NCBI GenBank assembly: GCA_014529385.2 | Contig: CM043967.1 | Coordinates: forward strand, 87,221,278 to 87,285,277 | Origin: Adiantum capillus-veneris | Taxonomy: Eukaryota > Streptophyta > Polypodiopsida > Polypodiales > Pteridaceae | Direction: 5' to 3' | Length of the DNA: 64,000 nucleotides | Part shown: piece by piece, positions 46,800 through 59,387 of the stretch | Layout of the letters: each line of letters starts with the position of its first letter | Numbering within the stretch: the first letter of the stretch is position 1 | The notes under the pieces: generated by a model | Databases searched by the model: none | Seen by the model: the letters and a program-made list of their open reading frames with translations, nothing else | Told to the model about the DNA's origin: nothing | Translations under genes and position numbers: made by a program

Positions 46800-49400
46800 T
46801 GATGCCACAATCTGGACAATACGCATTGACTCATACAATTTCTGAATGAGGACAATCTTTCATAAGATGGTCAACCCCGCATTTGTAGCAAGGTACCAAC
46901 GATTGTCTTGGACCTCCTTGGGCACCCCTCTATTGCTAATCCAGTCTTGGTCCATTGAAACCTCCATTAGCTATGAACAACAATGTTCTTTTGTCCAAAC
47001 TATATCTACTTTCTCCTGTAGCTTGTGCCGCGGTTTGTGGTCCAACATTGCCAATCATACTCCATGGTTTCAGCATTCTCGGATCTTTTGGTGGGTAGTA
47101 TGTTGGGCAAGCCATTGTTCCACTCGATTCTTCATAATAGACAAGTACAAGCACTAAGGCTTGTTACTTTGGTTCCTCCACAACAGACGTGTATCTCACA
47201 CCTATCGGTCTTATCCCTGGGAGTGGTGATTGTTGCCCTAAAACTAGCTGTGGTCTTTCAGCCCCATTTGGTCCTGGCAAATTTCTTGCAGTATATCTAG
47301 GTGCAGGTGGCACTTGAGGTGGTTCTACTTGCGGTTGGAAAACATATTGTCGTTATCTCACATACCCTTTATTGTAGCAGAATTCCTCAGTAACATGATT
47401 TGTCCATTTTTGTTCGATGACACATCACTTTAATGTTTTAGATTGTGGCTTGGCAAACGAGCTAATTCTCTTTAGCACTTTCTCTATCAGTCTCTCTTGA
47501 TTTACTCCTGGTTCATTTCGTTGTACTGTCTTTCCAAACTTTGACCCACTTTGTTGATATGATGAATCATCATATCTGTCTCTTAGATCTCCAACAATGT
47601 AGATCTCATAGTTATCTACAAGGAGCAAAGCCTCTTTGGTTAACTCATTTAGAGTAGGGATTTTCTTCATTTGCAAATATTTTTGAAGATATACATTTCT
47701 CAATCCTTGCATTAATATCAACATCAGTCTTGATTGAGTAGGTAGTTCTTCCATTGGGCAAAACTTTACATATTGTTTCAGCCGTAGGGCTGCCTTTCTA
47801 ACAGATTCTCCCTCTTTCTGTTTAAACTTGTGAATTTGAGAGACAGTATTGTGGGCTATCCCCCTTTGAGAGAATTCCTCCACAATATGATCAAAAACTT
47901 ATTGGATGCTCCCAAAATCTCGCCTTTCAACAGAGTCAAACCATGTGGTGGCGTCTTCCTCTAAGGTGAGTCCAAATCCTGCAAATTGTGTATGGAAGTC
48001 TGTAACCTCTTCTGATCGGATCACTTTAAAAAATGTTGCAACATGATCTCTAGGATCCCCTTCTCCTGAATACCTCTTGTGTACCCATTTTTGGACTTGG
48101 GACGGTTTAACACGTCTTTGTTCTACCAGTTGAGCTATGTAATCTCCTCATCCTTCTCCCCTCATAGGGTCTGGTCCAGGTCTCAATCTTCCATCAACCG
48201 CATCTCCCATCCCAAATCCTTTGTATGACCTCTCAACAGGTGGTTCCATTAGAAACCCTCTTTCTGTCTTGATTCTCTCCTTATAGGGGAATCGTGTTGT
48301 GGTTGGTCCCTTGCTTTCCTTGGGATAAGAATAAGAGTAAGTGGGCATGGGTGACACCATAGGAGTCACATATGAACTATTTGTAATAGGGACTTCGCCT
48401 CTATAAAACTCTTGTTTCCTCGTCACCGTGGGTCGCAACCATGATTGCAACGTTTCTAGATTTGTGTTGAGATATGAAGGAAACACTGGTATTTCTACCG
48501 TTCCAGCTTGCCTAGCTGGGATGCTGGACTCATCCTTCATTTCCTCAAAGGGATTAGTAGATTTATTGGGGGTATGTTTTAATCCTTGAGTGGAAGCGGG
48601 TTGTGTTGGCATTTCCCTAGTGGCTATCAACCTTGCTACCTCTGCTTTTTACATTGGCCTATACTCCCATCCATAGTTGTCAATATATAGTATGAGACTC
48701 CCCTTATCTGATTCATATGCGAATAAGTACATAGTCTTTTATGTGCCTAGTTCAAAGGCAACTGCTGTTAGACATAAAAAATATGTCTTGACTCTCCCAT
48801 TCGAGTATTCATAGATTCCTACCGCTCCTTGGCTAGTTGCAACTTTAGTCACCTTCTTTTCAAACACCAAGGTGGCATTGGGAAGTTCTATTAGAGAAGG
48901 TATTTTGGTGATTTCAGAAACCATCATCCCCTTCACCACATTATCCCCGTACTTGTTGTAGCTCTCTAGATCCTTAACTATAAGGTAATGTGTTCCCTCC
49001 TCATCACGGAATCTATCCCCTCATCATACACTAGAAGGGCATCCACTTCTTCTTCTAGTTTCTCCTCTATACATATGATTTTTCTTCCCCTTTCATCATC
49101 ACAAACCAAAGTCCCATGAGTATTTGGTCCTTCTAAGTAAAGCATTGTAAACCTTAATGTCCAAGGAGGATTTCTAGAGGTGCTCCCTCCTTATGCTTGG
49201 ATTGGTTGGTTAACCGCGGTGTTCGGGTCCGCCATAAGATAAAAGGATTGTTCAGAGGAGGTGTCGGTTCCAATACCGTCTTCTATGATTGGTGCTAGTG
49301 GATCTATTCTAGCTTGGGTCACACTCTCCTCCGTAGACACTATGCCGACGTGATCTCCTTCTGGTTTTTGGTTTCTTCTTCCTGATCTCAAATACATCAA
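46800..49400 (-). pseudogene. Gypsy-3 gag with two zinc knuckles
   Basis: N-terminal pieces at 49400-49191 (MYLRSGRRNQKPEGD, a basic start common in plant gag) and 48630-48148. The gag core is at 47883-47425 (EGESVRKAALRLKQYVKFCP, LMLILMQGLRNVYLQKYL). At about 46890-46800 there are two CCHC knuckles, CYKCGVDHLMKDC and, after a stop, CPDCGITHLISDC. Frames change several times. Paired knuckles distinguish it from Gypsy-1, which has one. Confidence 0.7.
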
Positions 49401-49619
49401 TCCCTTAACGCACCGCTACAAGTCCAAACCTTTTACCTTTAGAGTTAGCTTTGTTGTGTCTTACTCTGGTTATTTCAGCTCTCCAATTGGTTGATTGATT
49501 GCCCTTTTGAATAGTCTCAACTTGTTGAACCTTGTTCTTGGCTATTTGTACAAAACTTTAAACTCTAAAAATCTTTGTCAATGATGGTTCTCTTTTAGTA
49601 ACATTTAGTATTGATTAGG

Positions 49620-50140
49620 AAGAATGGAGTTGGAGTTGATCTCTTTCAGATAGTTGATTCCAGTGTTAGAATTTACAACTACTGGTAAGTCGCCAGTTCA
49701 GTCAGAGAAACTGGGATAGAAGGTGAAAACTAGACTAAAATAGTTAACTGAACTGAAATAGTATACTGGAATGAGAAATAGAATGTATGACTGGAAAGTG
49801 TTTACAGTTACAGATTTAGATTCATAGCTTATGAATAACCAATACAAGGTATAATAGGCTGAAGCTCAAGTGACTACAGTAGTAACGATTACAAAGTGGA
49901 GTTATAGGTAAAGAGATTGTAGCTGAGGAACTCCTTAGGAAGCTAAAACCAAGAAAACTAAGAAGTGAGAAGCCAAAAGAAAAGCAGCCAAATTACAAAG
50001 TAATGGGTCTATTTATAGCCTCTAGGAGCTACTATATACTGCTGTGGTAATTACTGCTATGTGACCAATCCACTATCTGGATTCCAGGGGGTAGTTTCCG
50101 CCTGCTGGAGCCCTCTTCACCTTCTACATCCTTCCCTCCT
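49620..50140 (-). mobile_element. Inverted LTR copy of the family tandemly arrayed at 54.2-55.9 kb
   Basis: Its reverse complement matches the LTR units at 54270-55875: start block GAAAGGAGGGAAGGATGTAG, then 'tctatttatagcctctaggag'-type TATA region, 'cttcttagttttctt', 'gtagtcacttgagcttcag', 'ggttattcataagctatgaa', and an end near TTCTAACACTGGAATCA. It is oriented opposite to the arrayed copies. Confidence 0.8.
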
Positions 50141-50143
50141 TTC

Positions 50144-53100
50144 TTGAATCGCATTTTTCCTCATAAATCTCATGCAGAACATTTGCCTGTTGTCACACAT
50201 TCACCATCCCCGAGCTCTGAAGCCTCGTCCCTGCAACCACATACTTCTTCATCAGAAGCAACGATCGATTGCTGTTTCTCTCTACCCGGCACCCCTGGAT
50301 ATGGATTTGAATATTTGGGTAAGTCTTCTTATTTTTCCACAGAGGCATCATATTCACCTTGTATAGGCCGAAGGAAAATGTCAGATAAGCTGCAGGACAC
50401 TATAGAAGAGACTGAAGCACTTATCACCTCTATCAAAGCCTCCCTACCACTCATTCCCCATAGCAAGATATAGCAATATGTGTTTAGTGAGCAAGCAGAA
50501 GTGTTGCTACGCCTGTGGGATTTGCATGTGGTGGTGCAAGCCACAAGAATAGATTTCAACACCTCCATCATTAGGCAGGTTCTTGATTCATTCAATGCTG
50601 ATGATGGCAGTGCTATGGTGTATCGAATGAAAGTGTCAGCAACTCCAGACAATATTGCTTATGCTTTCAAGATGCCAAATGAGGCGAAGCCGGATGTGGT
50701 AGCTGCAGAGTAGATAAGTGCAGCTCTAAAGGAAGATAATGCAGCCAAGAGAAAATGTAAGGCCAATGCACAAGGGGTTCCAGTAATAGGTCTAGACGTT
50801 CCAGTTGCTTACCGGTTTGTGGCTGAAGCTGTGAGTTTGAAGAATGACCCCACATATGTTTTAGAAAAAGTGTTTTCTATGTTATTGGCAAAAAGATTGG
50901 ATGACAAGGCCTCAATCAACTTATGTCAGATTCTATCTCATAATGTGCTTCAGCACACCGCCAAGCTAAAGTCCCAGACAATTGTTAAAGCCTGGTATAT
51001 CTCGCAGTTTCTCTACTAGGCAACTTCCCCAGACTCTCATCATCAAGTACAAATGGCATGGAGTCAGAAACCCATCTCAGCGACTAACAATGTTGACTTA
51101 TCCACTGATGAAGAAACCCAAGACACTTAGTTGGCTCTTACTGGTTAGAAGAGAAAGGGCATGCAGGAGGAAGCTGACAGCTCTAAGAGACCAAAAACTA
51201 CATTGGCTAAGAGCAGTGCTCTCTTAAAGCAGCTAGAAAGTCAGGTCAAACTTGTGTCTAATAAAAAATTTCTAGCAGATAGTCAGCGAAGGCTATTGTT
51301 GGGACTAGCCAACAAACTGAGAAGAGTTGAGCAACCACCAGTGCGGGAAAAGACCAGCCTGACACGACCAATGCTCAGCAGTTGGCAACCCACACTGATA
51401 AGGGAAAAGGTAGAATGCCTTCTAGCCCACTCGGTAATTCTATTATCCCTTTCAATTATGTGGCTTTGGTCTTAACCAAGAAGGACAGATTACAACAGCT
51501 GTAGACTCATCCTCTCAAAGGACGATTAATCGAGAACAAACTTGATTATACCACACTACCATATATGGGTCTTGTTTACAGTTTATGAGCCAGTTGCCTC
51601 TGACCCAGCAATGGTCAATGATGGTTGCTCAATGCTAATCTAGTTATCATGAAATACAATTGTCCATGCCTTGGGACAAATGATGGATGCCTCAACATCC
51701 ACTACTGAAGTGACCATCTTACAACTTGAATTGAGGGACAATGAGCAACAAATTGAAAAGTTAAAACAGGATGTGGGGGCACAGTCCTTGAGGCATAGTG
51801 TTCTTGAAAATCATTCAGCTAGGACAATTCGGCCATTGGAAATTAATTTGACAAAGATTGACTTTGAGATGAGGCAATTGAGAGAAGAAAAGGCAGACTC
51901 TGAAAGAGTTGCTAACAGATTTGAAACTATGCTAAGGATGAAGAGAGTTGAATTCAACTCATACTAACCATCCACACTGTATTGAAAGCCTCCTTAACAA
52001 TAATTTAATACTAACCATACTTTAAGGATGAAGAGAGCTGAATTCAACTCATACTAACCATCCACACTGTATTGAAAGCCTCCTTAACAATAATTTATCT
52101 GATATTTTGAATCCAAAAGGCAATGCAATCTTCAATATGGATAATCTGAGGGGGCTCATGGAAACCATGCAAAGTGATTTGCAGGATAAAATTTCTGAGT
52201 ATACTAGTGCTTTGGCAAATCAAGCCATTATGGACTATATTGAGATGCAGAATGACCTTGATGAGGATTCTAAGAAAGAAAAAGAGAAGGATGAAGAGGA
52301 GGAGGATGAACTAGGAGATAGGCATAATGATGATAATGAATCTCCTCCATCTACACCTCCGGGATCTGGTACTGGTGGATCAGCTGCCACAGGGGGCAGC
52401 TACCACTGGGAGCACTAAACCCAGCATGGGCCAGCCAAACAGTATAAGGGTCAGCAGTAAGGAGATCAAGGGACCAAAAACTAGCAAACATGCAACACTG
52501 AAGACTCCCCAACACACCAGTCATAGCACTGTGCAGATGAGATAGGGAAAGCTAAAGTTGTGACTGAAACTCTGGAAGGTGATGAGCAACATTCACTACA
52601 GCTCATCACACTGAACAAAAGGCTAATACATCAGCAAGATCCAATAACCAGGATGTATTTACAAGATAATGTTCTTCTTTCTAATTTGGAACGTTTTCAG
52701 AGGTTATACGTTGGTGCCAAAGAAATGGTACAGCATTGGAAATCAGTTGCCTTCCATGATCAGGAAGTGTCCCAACTACCAGAGCATCCTAGCCAAATTC
52801 AGTTGCTAGAGAGAGTACATGAATGGGTACTAACCTCTAATGATAAGCAGGTCAACGCACACTGGCAACTGCAATCTATGGCAAGATCTCATTCCTTAGC
52901 CATTGAATTAGAGCCCCTGCTTGGGAATAGGCCCACATACAAGTGTATGAGAGGTCAGAAATCAACTGAAAGAAGCCCTATTGCAAATGAAAATTTCCAG
53001 AGGAGTTCTGAACCAGAGGGTGCAAGCTATGATTGAAGAGCAAGTTTCCAGCAAATAAGGGACCACAAACTCAAATGATAGTAGGGGCACACGTGATGAC

Positions 53101-53966
53101 TCTCCGAAGATTTTTCCAGCTGGTTAGAGTCACCAGGAAGATGATGTAGGAGGAGAACCAGACTGTCCTAGATTTTTTGGAATTTGTACCTGATTCCCCA
53201 ATTCTTCTATATGCCTTGCCTGCTAGGGAAACTAAGCTACCTAGATTTTTCCCAGCCTTATATCCTCAACATCTAGAACCAGTGGACCGGCTCACATACT
53301 ATAACATCACTGGTGATCTTCAAGATTGGTATGAGCGGGCCACTGTAGAATGGAAAACATGGCAAATGCTGATCAATGATGCTCTTGAATTCAATGATGT
53401 CTCAGAGACACAATAAGAAATGCAGAGGATCAAGCTCTGTATGGGACAATGGAAAATCCAGCTCAAAGGTCTTAGCAAGATCACAAATTAGCTGCTTCAA
53501 CTCACTATGGAGTCCTCTAGAATTCCTCAAAAGGATATTACAACTAAACCAGGTTTGGGGCCACAATATAGAGAAATGGCTGAGATACTCTTTGAAGCTA
53601 GGATTTAAAAAAATCAGCCTCTCCCCAAAGGATGGATCCACACAGCTTTGCATTGTCATAAATTGGCCCGATGCCCTCTGACAAAGGGTACACGTACGTT
53701 GTATGATCCCGACACCAAGACATATAATCCTCTCACACCTTATGAATTGGAAACGTCCACAGCAAGGCGGGATCATCTTGAGCAGGAGCCCACTTATCAA
53801 CTTATCCAGAAGGACAATGCTGGCACTAGAACTTCTCAGACACCAACACGAACGAAGGACAAGTGGAAGCGAGTTTAGTGGAAGGATACTAGGTATCTCC
53901 ATCTCAGAATCAGACAGTGGATTTTTCCAGCCAATCTCAAATTCAGACGATGGATTTTCCGAGTGA
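50144..53966 (+). pseudogene. Retroelement accessory ORF remnant, family unknown
   Basis: A series of plus-strand open pieces in changing frames, for example 50144-50473 (SPSPSSEASSLQPHTSSSEA then DKLQDTIEETEALITSIK), 50480-50713 (EVLLRLWDLHVVVQATRID), 50819-51019, 51671-51967 (coiled coil: EVTILQLELRDNEQQIEKL), 52107-52418 (acidic EKEKDEEEEDE) and 52560-53036. Stops separate many pieces; one is TAG after AKPDVVAAE. There are no RT or integrase motifs. Its place directly upstream of a plus-strand LTR and its coiled-coil, Gln-rich nature parallel the Gypsy-2 accessory ORF, though I see no clear sequence match. I infer a 3' accessory gene of an LTR element. Confidence 0.45.
51934..52100 (+). 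repeat. 90-bp tandem duplication in the accessory ORF
   Basis: The block from AAGGATGAAGAGAG to 'cttaacaataattta' occurs at about 51934-52010 and again at 52024-52098, nearly identical, so it is recent. Confidence 0.85.
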
Positions 53967-55876
53967 GGTGTTGGAATTTCTTTGGCTAGACAGCCTTGGA
54001 ATTAAAGTTATAGGGGTATCAAGCACTCAACAAGCATGAAATATGGCATAAATCTAGCAATACCAATAGAGCTAGTAGCTTCAGAGTGATACTGTCATGA
54101 GGAACATCGGTTGGCTCAAAGGAACATCGGCCAACTCACAAAACAAACAAATGGGTTTAGGGTTTAGGGTTTGGCACTCAACCTGAAACCCAGACGGATT
54201 CCTCAACACCATTTCAGAATCAGGCGGTGGATTTTTCAAAAATTTTGGAGTAATACCAAAATTCAAGAAAGGAAGAAAGGATGTAGAAGGTGAAGACGGC
54301 TGCAGCAGGTGGAAACTATCTCTTGGAATCCGGAAAATGGATTGGTCACACAACAGTAATTACCACGGCAGTTACTACGGTAACTTCTAGAGGCTATCAA
54401 TAGAAAAATTACTTTGTAATTGGGTTGCTTGTCTTTTGGCTTCTCACTTCTTAGTTTTCTCGGTTTTAGCTTCCTAAGAAATTCCTGAGCTACAATCTCT
54501 TCACGTGTAACTCCACTTTGTAATCGCTACTACTGTAGTCACTTGAGCTTCAGTCTATTATACCTTGTATTGGTTATTCATAAGCTATGAATCTAGATCT
54601 TAAACTGAAACACTTTCAAGTCATCCAATCTATTTCTCATTCCAGTATACTATTACAGTTCAACTAACTATTTCAATCCATTTTCACCTTCTATCCCAGT
54701 TTCTCTAACTGAACTAATGACTCACCAATAGCTGTAAATTCTAACAATGGAATCAGCTATCTAGAAGAGATCACCTCCAATTCCTTTTTTTTTGGCGATC
54801 CTGCTGGGGAAGGCAAAGAAAGAAGGGAAGGATGTAGAAGCTGAAGACAACTTGAGCAGGCGGAAACTATCTCTTGGAATCCGGACAGTGGATTGGTCAC
54901 AAATCAATAATTACCATGGCAGTTACTACAGTAATTTCTAGAGACTATAAATAGACCCATTACTTTGTAATCGGGCTACTTGTCTTTTGGCTTCTCACTT
55001 CTTAGTTTTCTTGGTTGTAGCTTCCTAAGTAGTTCTTGAGCTACAATCTCTTCACCTGTAATTCCACTTTGTAATCGTTACTACAGTAGTCACTTGAGCT
55101 TCAATCTGTTATACCTTGTACTGGTTATTCATAAGCTATGAATCTGAATCTAAAACTGTAAACACTTTCCAATCATCCAATCTATTTTTCATTCCAGTAT
55201 AGTATTTCAGTTCAATTCACCTTCTAACCTAGTTTCTCTTACTGAATTAACGACGTACAAGTAGCTCTAAATTCTAACACTGGAATCAGCTATCTGAAAG
55301 AGATCAGCTCCAATTCCATTTTTTTGGCGATCCTTCTAGGGAAGGCAAAGAAAGGAGGGAAGGATGTAGAAGGCGAAGACAGCTCTAGTAGGCGGAAACT
55401 ATCTCTTAGAATCCGGACAGTGGATTGGTCACACATCAGTAATTACCACAATAGTTACTACAGTAACTTCTAGAGGCTATAAATAAACCCATTACTTTGT
55501 AATTGGACTACTTGTCTTTTGGTTTCTCACTTCTTAGTTTTCTTGGTTTTAGCTTCCTAAGTAGTTCCTGAGCTACAATCTCTTCACCTCTAACTCCACT
55601 TTGTAATTGTTACTATTGTAGTCACTTGAGCTTCAGTCTGTTATACCTTGTACTAGTTATTCATAAGCTATGAATCTGAATCTAAAATTGTAAATACTTT
55701 TTAGTCCTCTAATCTATTTCTCATTCCAGTATGCTATTTCAGTTCAATTAACTTTTTCGGTCCAGTTTTCACCTTCTATCCCAGTTTCTCTGACTGAAAT
55801 GATGACTTACCAGTAGAGCTGTAAATCCTAACACTGGAATCAGCTATCTGAAAGAGATCAGCTCCAATTCCATTTT
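53960..55876 (+). mobile_element. Tandem array of LTR plus primer-binding-site units
   Basis: Three direct copies of an about 531-bp LTR segment follow each other. Unit ends are marked by 'ctaaca ctggaatcagctatct' (54741, 55274, 55828) and then a primer-binding-site-like TGGCGATCCTGCTGGGGA at 54793-54810, a variant at 55325-55342 and a decayed TGGCAATCATGG at 55876. Units 2 and 3 restart within the LTR at GGCAAAGAAAG, not at an LTR start, so they are copies of an LTR-PBS junction rather than whole elements. The first copy extends further left, possibly to TGTTGGAATTTC at about 53971, after the purine-rich GAGTGAGG. Confidence 0.8.
54153..54174 (+). repeat. Short interstitial telomere-type repeat
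   Basis: GGGTTTAGGGTTTAGGGTTT, three units of the common plant telomere repeat TTTAGGG, inside the first LTR copy. Confidence 0.85.
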
Positions 55877-56307
55877 GGCAATCATGGTGGTTATATTTGT
55901 TTGCTCGTCGACCAAAAATCTCTTCTCCCCATTAGAATTTTCAGCTGAAGCGATGGCACATAAAACGAGTCGTGGTCGTAAAGCATCCTATTTTGAGGTC
56001 ACTTTTGTGCCCTGTAAGAATATGTAGAGAGAGAATATATACTTTATTTTAAAAATAGTGAAATGTTTGTAAAAAGGTGAGTTTGCATCCTTTTTACCTC
56101 CACCGAAACATGTCATTGTCAAATCTTTCTAGGATCTTTCGTATTCTAAAAAATACTCCCTCCAAAACTAACGAAAACGTCAGTTCTGGCCCAAAATTCA
56201 AAATTTCCAAAAGCTGAAACAAACCTTTTCTGTGTCGTCTTCTTCCTCGTATCTGCACAGCTTTTTCCTATAGTACTATCTCTGACAAATACTGTTAACA
56301 GACTTCC
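55877..56307 (+). other. 5' flank of transposase-like gene
   Basis: No ORF. A short inverted pair (GTAAAAAGG..CCTTTTTAC, about 56072-56098) is present. The upstream terminal repeat of the presumed DNA transposon should lie in or left of here; I could not identify it. Confidence 0.45.
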
Positions 56308-57425
56308 ATGAGGAAGAGAAGAAGCTTATACCATCTACACATTGAGCTAAATGAAGAATATTGTCCAGTGCGCAAGAGAAACAAATGTGCAAAGGTGTCC
56401 TCGTCCATATTTAAAGCAATGCGGCAAGATCAAAAAAATCACATTGATCTCTGGACTGATGGAAGATTGTATCCAGTGGACCCAATGACAAAGAGCACTC
56501 CCCCATTCTCAAATTGTTCATCTTTGATAAAATTTGTGGGTGATGGTCAAAGAGGGTTGTTGGGTTATACACAGAGTCTTGCGGCAGAGAGAGATATTCT
56601 TAAGTTAGAAGATCATTTGACCAAACAAATGATAAATACTCTTAAACAACAACTTGAGGAATGTAAAGAGAGCAACAAAAAGCTACAAACTCAACTCAAA
56701 CAAGCTAGAAGCAAGAATACAATGTTAGGAAACAGACAAAGAGAAAAGAAGTTAAAGAACATTGAAGCCTTGAGACGTGGTGGAGGAGGTTGCAGTAGGA
56801 GAATCAGAGCAGCAAGGTATTGTTATTTTATATGATTCTGCTTATGTTAGGTTGTTAATCTTTTTGTTAAGTTTTATTATGATTCTGCTCCACATTATTA
56901 TGCTTATGTTATTGTTATTATGCTATTGTTCTTTATTAAATGATTAATATTCAGTTAACTTTAATTTAGTTTGTTTATTTTGTTGGTGTCATTTGGACAA
57001 TAATCAGTTAATTTTGTACCTTTTGATTTAGGACTTTGCTACAACCAAACTCTGCATCAAACATGGAAATGCCAGCTAAACATTATTGTGATGTTTTACC
57101 TCTCAAGGTTGCCAAAAAGATTTTCACAGAGAAGAAGTTTAAAAAGGCAAAGGAGCAGTGCATTGAGGGATTTTTGCAGAGCTCTTGCTTGGACAAGGAG
57201 GATGTGCAATATACTATGGATAAGGTAGGCATTAGCAGAGATGGTTATAGCAAGCTGTTCAGAAATATGAAGTCAAGGTTAAAGCAATGTAAGGTCAGGT
57301 CCTCTTTGCTTCCAAAGCCATCCATCGTGCAGCAGGCAAGGAAAAAGATCAATGAGAGGATAATGGAGATGTTGGGTGAGCCTCACCACATTCATGGTAC
57401 TGAAGCATTCTTTTCCATGCATGGG
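56308..57425 (+). pseudogene. Transposase-like gene, 5' part (exons 56308-56816 and 57032-57425)
   Basis: ATG 56308 opens 170 codons ending at a donor AG|GTATTG (exon end 56816). A 215-bp AT-rich intron ends GATTTAG (57031), and splicing restores the frame through R-TLLQPN. Exon 1 is basic with a heptad-like stretch (EDHLTKQMINTLKQQLEECK). Exon 2 has VLPLKVAKKIFTEKKFKKAK, VGISRDGYSKLFRNMKSRLK and LPKPSIVQQARKKINERI. This order of 'S-x-x-x-Y-x-x-L' then 'P-x-x-x-x-x-x-x-R-x-x-x-N' resembles the N-terminal half of large transposase-related proteins I have seen in animals and non-seed plants, but I cannot name the family. Coding is lost after GTEAFFSMHG, where an LTR-retroelement fragment begins. 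Confidence 0.6.
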
Positions 57426-59337
57426 AACCCCCCCATATTTTTTTCTCTTTTACCAAAAATATTTCCTATTATATAAGTTACTTTTGATTTTTTCTTCCCT
57501 TTTTCACTAACGTTTTAGCCTTTATTAAATAAATAATACTTATGCTAATCAATCACGATGTAGCATAATAAGTAAGCTTTCTTTGTTGATCTCTCTTTTG
57601 ACCTTAAATATTAAATATATATATATTCTAGTATTTTCTAATATATTTTTTTCATGTATATATATTATTTCACTCTACCAAATATTTTATTCACTAGTTT
57701 TCATTTTCAAACCTCAACCCCACTTTCAAATTTCAATAATACCTCCATCTAGATGATTGCCAATCTTTTCAACACTCTAGGTCATGTTTTCATACACATG
57801 AAGGAGCTTACACTTGAAGGCAAGAGAGAAGTCCACTCAAAGGGGACCACCAAAAGACTTTTGCAGCCACAAATAATACATTATTTGGCTGAATTTTTTT
57901 AAGTAAAGAAGAACCCCGAATCTGAAGGAGCGTTCAACATGAAAGATGTAGCTCGTGATCTCAACTTTTAGCTCAATTTTTTTCAGAATTTTTGGAGTTA
58001 TGAACACGGAGATATTATTTTTGTAGTGGACCCCAGTTTTCTCGTGTAATGGTGACACAGGCCATCCCCACTTTTCTTCCTTCTAGAATGGCTATGGTTC
58101 TACAAGTCTTCAAGCATGATTACAAGAGACAAGGCTCTTTTAATGAGGTCTTGGCTAGTCTAGAGTAATTCTATCACCATTTTTGGAGGATCCATCCTCA
58201 TCAACAAATATCCACCTTCGACAACCTCTCTTATAATTTTCTTACCTCTCTCTTCTCTCCCTAATAAGCTTATGTATATCCAAAGCTAGACTATTGTAAA
58301 TATTTCCTATCCTCTATATCCTACCCACATTCTCTCTTCTTCTCTCTCTATTGACTCTGGTATTTTAAATAATGAGGAGACAAGATGGGAGCCACAGTCA
58401 CATGCACCCCATTTTCCTAGTCACCAAAGTGGGACACTCACCTCAAATAGAAATATTGCTAAATCCTTCCCTCCTTCCCTATATAAGGAGGCCATGAGAG
58501 CTCACTTGGAGAGAGAGAACACACACACACACACACACACACCTATCCATACACACTCTTGTGCTACATGCTTGTAGCATGAACCCTAATCACATAATCA
58601 CAACACCATCATCATCACCATCACCATGCACAAAAGATGAGCACCACACCTCCACACCACTTGTAATTAAGGGTTGAAGGCACAATTTCAAGAAGAAGAA
58701 GGGTGGACACACTCATGATATTCCTCGCCATCAAATCCCATCTCTCCAATATGCCTCCTACGATCTTGTTCCCTTCTCATTTTCCTGCCATACGCTACCT
58801 ATTGTATTCATCTTTTGCAAGCAATCAACACACTCCATCTTGGTGCCATACTTTGTGTCACTTTGGATACATCTCATTGTGAGTATGGTATATGCTTGTT
58901 CCTTGCCATTTTTTTTTCTGCTTATGTTAAGGTGTGCGGACTCGCCACTACACACACACACTCTCTCTCCCTCTCATATTCCTATCATCTTGCTACTTCC
59001 ATCTTAAGGTGTGCGGATTCGCCACCTTTTGTATGAGAAGTGAGCATACTTGCATGTATCCCTGACCTCGTTATCTTCCTTACTACATGCACGCGTAGCG
59101 AGCCCATTCTCACTCACTCACCACTCCTCTCACCTTATTCTCCGACCACCCCATTCCACATTTGGGCGTGGATCTTGAAATTGTTTTCCATGCATGCTTC
59201 ATTGTGTATATGTATGCGTCCTAGCCGCATATTTTGCTAGGTGGTGCCCCTATTGCGTATTCCCCATGATGAGGTCATTGTGCATAGTCTTGGTGTAGAG
59301 GCCACCGGGTCTATTTTTTTCACTTCCGCCTCTCATT

Positions 59338-59387
59338 TGGTGCCCCCACTGAGGATCAAACTCAAGACCTTCAGTTTACAAGACTGA
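59338..59387 (+). promoter_or_regulatory. Primer-binding site copying a whole tRNA-Thr(UGU)-type 3' half
   Basis: The reverse complement folds as the 3' half of a tRNA: anticodon stem TCAGT, loop CTTGTAA with anticodon TGT, stem ACTGA, variable loop AGGTC, T-stem TTGAG, T-loop TTTGATC, T-stem CTCAG, acceptor strand TGGGGGC, discriminator A, and CCA. Fifty consecutive bases fit. It starts two bases after the LTR end CA, exactly where a primer-binding site belongs. Usual sites match only about 8-18 nt of the primer. Confidence 0.85.

Larger units (their letters stand above)
41603..49400 (-). mobile_element. Gypsy-3: rearranged Ty3/Gypsy internal region, 3' end missing
   Basis: Leftward order: gag (49400-46800), protease (about 45810-45560), RT (44609-43455), RNase H (43394-42891), integrase fragments (42300-41693). 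The integrase stops where the Gypsy-2 3' LTR begins, so no 3' LTR of its own is present. The reverse-oriented LTR at about 49620-50140 might be its 5' LTR, but I see no convincing primer-binding site beside it. Confidence 0.75.

Noticed and set aside
59338-59387. A tRNA-Thr gene on the minus strand
   Set aside because: Only the 3' half plus encoded CCA is present; no D-arm or 5' acceptor strand is seen, and plant nuclear tRNA genes do not encode CCA. The position after an LTR fits a primer-binding site.
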